Positions 8,483 to 10,463 of a DNA stretch of 10,463 bases are shown piece by piece. The position numbers and the translations under genes are program-made. Each line of letters starts with the position of its first letter. Position 1 is the stretch's first letter. The DNA is from Rodentolepis nana (taxonomy: Eukaryota > Platyhelminthes > Cestoda > Cyclophyllidea > Hymenolepididae), in the NCBI GenBank assembly GCA_900617975.1, contig UZAE01013436.1, positions 12,092 to 22,554 on the forward strand, in the 5' to 3' direction. The notes below the pieces were generated by a model. That model made no database searches. It was not told the origin of the DNA and saw only the letters and a program-made list of their open reading frames with translations.

Positions 8483-8735
8483 TAAGATTTGCTTAAGTCT
8501 TCCCTTAGCAACCTGTAAAGAAGTGGACATTTGGACTCTGAGTGCTTAAGAGGGACCTTCCTGCAAGATGCTTGAGAATAACTCGTTCTAGAACGATTGC
8601 ACTCTAATTTCCTTTGAACCAAATTGAGATAGCTCATATTAACAGTTTAATTTTAAATGGTGAAGTGCGCCTAAATGTTCGAAGAATATTTTTAGAGGCA
8701 TGAAAGTTTCACTCTGACCTTCCTCTCTTTGTTAG
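8483..8735 (+). other. Intron 3' end with splice acceptor
   Basis: Non-coding sequence between copy E and the exon. The acceptor is a pyrimidine-rich tract, CTGACCTTCCTCTCTTTGTTAG, condensed at about 8714-8735. The frame opens immediately afterwards. Confidence 0.7.
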
Positions 8736-8999
8736 GTACCAATACGCGTCGGAGAGCCCGAAATCCCACTCGTTGTACGTCCAGTATCTGCGAGTATACT
8801 AACTGGACGGTCTCAACCCGTCTATGATGTCTTTCCATTCATGGTGGCTGCTCGATATCGTCACAAATTTTCCTTCGATGGTCACTTCATTGTCAATGAC
8901 GATGCAACCTTTTCACCTCTTACCCAGCGACCCCTTCTTCTTAGTTTCCTCAATTCCGCCATCCGCAATAGCTACATTCTCACCTTTATCGCTATGATG
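8736..8999 (+). CDS. PIEZO: Piezo exon: linker end and start of next membrane bundle
   Basis: This exon encodes 88 residues in phase 0 at both ends, starting VPIRVGEPEIPLVV and ending NSYILTFIAMM. The first 70 or so residues are cytoplasmic linker. The last stretch matches the QSYVCALIAMM segment of PIEZO1, where a new transmembrane helix begins. The acceptor is TTTGTTAG|GTACC and the donor is ATG|GTAAGA at 9000. The IAMM/WS junction with the next exon is one of the clearest Piezo signatures in the window. Base composition is higher in G+C than the surrounding intron, as expected for coding sequence. The start is a splice boundary, not an initiator; the internal ATG at 8841 should not be taken as a start. 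Confidence 0.9.
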
Positions 9000-9075
9000 G
9001 TAAGAATTTGGATTCAGGCCTCCTCGCTTTCATCGTCGAGTTACTAATTCCCTCAACTCTTCCATTGTTCTTTAG
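9000..9075 (+). other. Short Piezo intron (76 bp)
   Basis: GTAAGA donor at 9000-9005. The acceptor is CCATTGTTCTTTAG ending at 9075, with a clear pyrimidine tract. Removing it joins IAMM to AWSVIFRSW in phase 0, giving the family's contiguous IAMMVWS-like motif. Confidence 0.9.
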
Positions 9076-9345
9076 GCCTGGAGTGTGATATTTCGCAGTT
9101 GGTTGTCTTTCATTCTCCTCCTCTCCGCGTGTTTCCTGTGGATTCTTCCCAACTCTCGCTTAGCTTGCCTCTACTGCAGTCCACTTATTGTGGCGTATGG
9201 AATGGTCATTATCATTTTGCAATACATCTACTCTTTCGATCTCACCGAATCGGAGCTGCCAACTTATATCCCCGATAGGAACCTGAATCTCACTGAAATC
9301 GGCTTACACCGCTGGCCCATACCTGTGTGGCCGCTTTCTCTGCAG
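9076..9345 (+). CDS. PIEZO: Piezo exon: transmembrane helices of the second blade bundle
   Basis: This exon encodes 90 residues, phase 0 at both ends. AWSVIFRSWLSFILLLSACF matches the family's VWSITYHSWLTFVLLLWAC helix. CSPLIVAYGMVIIILQYIYS matches the CSPCILLYGM..LRYVW helix, and FDL..SELPT matches MDL.PELPT. NLTEIGL corresponds to SLRQLGL. The order and spacing are those of PIEZO1, with only small differences, so this is the most conserved part of the window. The acceptor is CTTTAG|GCC. The donor is CTGCAG|GTTAGC at 9346, weaker than the other donors. NLTEIG includes an N-x-T sequon. The protein acts in the plasma membrane as part of the curved blade that senses tension. Confidence 0.93.
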
Positions 9346-10134
9346 GTTAGCTCTTTCTCTACTTGTGCTCAATTTGACTATCATTTTGAGCATCGCCTTA
9401 TCTTTCACTTCCTCTTATTCAAGGGCGAGAATGAAGTGCAGGAAACTATTTACTTTATCACTTAAAGCTTGTTTCTCTTTTCTTGAATGCAATATGATTA
9501 AGGGGTCATGTCTTCCAGTGTCTCAATTCGCAGTTTACACCACTCCGGGATAATTGACAATAAGCAATTTTGCTGTTGGGTGGTTTGTAGGTTATCGTCC
9601 CATCAAGCTTTCTTTCAGTTCTAGGTACCAGTTAATGCTCCTTTCCGCCTTACCGAAGGTCCTAGCGTATGTCGAAAATGTTTACGCTCAGGGCTTTGTG
9701 AAGTGGTCTTCAATTATTAACTCGAGGAGGGTGAAATTTGGAGAAAATAGGGGAGATTCGTCTAGAATTCGCTTTTGTTTTTTATCCCTGTTCCACCTTT
9801 TTAAACTTTTCCAAGACTAGGAACTGAGGAACATCCTTTATTTCTGCATTTTTTCAGCCATTTCAGTATTTTCTGATTCCAATAGCTGGGCAGACCGGTC
9901 TTTTTATAAGTCCCAAAATCTTTTGAAAAATGGCACTTTACAACAATCTGAAGGCTTTCTTGTGAAAAATCGATATCTTGATCACCTATGCATAGATTTC
10001 GTTATCTATGACTTGCTGTACGCATGGTGGCACAGAAACTACAGTTAGTGAAGCCATTATGAGTATTGAAAATGGCCAAAATATATTTTAAGCTGGAAGT
10101 TTGCTTAATTCTACCACTTCCTTTTAACTCACAG
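9346..10134 (+). other. Piezo intron (789 bp), no other features
   Basis: Runs from donor GTTAGC to acceptor CTTCCTTTTAACTCACAG. Removing it joins WPLSLQ to LFFMVFFWLNLRLF in phase 0, as the family alignment requires. It contains no retroposon copy. The open frames inside it (for example 9554-9820) lack recognisable domains and are not supported as genes. Confidence 0.85.
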
Positions 10135-10387
10135 CTCTTCTTCATGGTGTTCTTTTGGTTGAACCTGCGCCTCTTCGTTCTGGAACGCAGTTCTAACAGA
10201 TCTGGGGTAAACAGCAGTGAAAACAACAACAGTGGAACAACCACCGTCACTGCACCCGGATTAGCAGCTCTCGCCGGAAGTGGGGGTGGCGCTGGAACTG
10301 TGGAAGAGGGTGTGGAAGTGACTGCCACTACCTCCAATGAATATGGAGGTATCGCTGTGGTGGATAATGTGCGGTATCGAAAATTCA
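10135..10387 (+). CDS. PIEZO: Piezo exon: helix plus variable polar loop
   Basis: This exon encodes 84 residues plus one base, entering in phase 0 and leaving in phase 1. LFFMVFFWLNLRLFVLER matches the PIEZO1 segment LLYTLTFWLLLRQFVKEK. A low-complexity cytoplasmic stretch of about 50 residues follows. It is first Ser/Asn/Thr-rich (SSENNNSGTTTVT), then Gly/Ala-rich (LAALAGSGGGAG), then acidic and Thr-rich, and ends DNVRYRKF. Frame openness and higher G+C support coding to the donor TTCA|GTAAGT at 10388. Without splicing, the frame stops at 10408-10410. The helix part is firm; the 3' boundary rests on the consensus donor alone. Confidence 0.85.
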
Positions 10388-10463
10388 GTAAGTTGGCGAA
10401 TGTAACTTAGCCCCATTGTATTAGCTTTATGCTTAGTTAATATAACGCGGTTTTGGGTGGGGG
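10388..10463 (+). other. Start of the next Piezo intron (partial)
   Basis: Begins with the consensus donor GTAAGT and reaches an in-frame TAG at 10408-10410 within 25 bases. It ends in a G-rich stretch at the window edge. Confidence 0.75.

Larger units (their letters stand above)
1199..8735 (+). other. Long Piezo intron (7,537 bp) loaded with retroposon copies
   Basis: The intron runs from the donor GTAAGT at 1199-1204 to the acceptor CTCTCTTTGTTAG ending at 8735, which has a good pyrimidine tract. Joining the exons at these sites keeps phase 0 and gives ...TETI|VPIRVGE... in one frame. It interrupts the variable cytoplasmic linker between two membrane bundles. It holds five insertions of one SINE-like family plus several poly-G/poly-C tracts. 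No other gene is supportable on either strand. Short open frames inside it have no recognisable domain, and several simply run across antisense repeat copies. Confidence 0.85.

Noticed and set aside
8148..8549. 133-codon open frame on the + strand
   Set aside because: It runs antisense through retroposon copy E and reads through its G tract and GACA repeat. The similar peptide in copy A (2871-3059) only reflects shared repeat sequence, and the frame is not kept across the other copies.
9554..9820. 88-codon frame in the 789-bp intron, possible extra exon
   Set aside because: The family alignment is continuous across the 9345/10135 junction, so no coding sequence is missing there.

Overview
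The window is a stretch of an animal nuclear genome. It carries an internal part of one gene on the + strand, a Piezo mechanosensitive cation channel. Four coding exons fit together by reading frame and splice sites: about 172-1198, 8736-8999, 9076-9345 and 10135-10387. Translated in order they follow the N-terminal blade of Piezo proteins, from the first transmembrane bundle, across a long polar linker, into the next bundle. The true start codon and most of this very large protein lie outside the window. The host is AT-rich and intron-rich, with both short (76 bp) and long (7.5 kb) introns. My best guess is a flatworm, perhaps a tapeworm, but no marker gene here proves it.

Layout: 1-171 is the 3' end of an upstream intron. 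172-1198 is a large exon with the first membrane segments and most of a polar linker. 1199-8735 is one long intron. 8736-10387 holds three further exons split by introns of 76 and 789 bp. 10388-10463 begins the next intron.

The long intron is the striking part. It holds five insertions of one interspersed repeat, about 320-350 bp long when complete: A 2609-2932, B about 3750-4074, C 4876-5207, D 6742-7361 and E 8121-8470. The sense strand of the family starts near GAGGTGTGYGATAGACTTAC and ends in TGCCATTTGATATAAATAAA. Target-site duplications can be read directly: 13 of 13 bases for C, 12 of 12 for D, 13 of 14 for A, and weaker ones for B and E. This fits a SINE-like, non-LTR-mobilised retroposon with a defined 5' end and an ATTT-type tail. 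A, B, C and E lie antisense to the gene and D lies in sense.

Copy D is a scrambled composite of reiterated modules inside a single target duplication. Antisense copies A, C and E each place a consensus splice donor (AG|GTAAGT) on the sense strand of the Piezo transcript. I recognise no named family for this repeat. The rest of the intron is AT-rich sequence with poly-G/poly-C tracts and no supportable gene.
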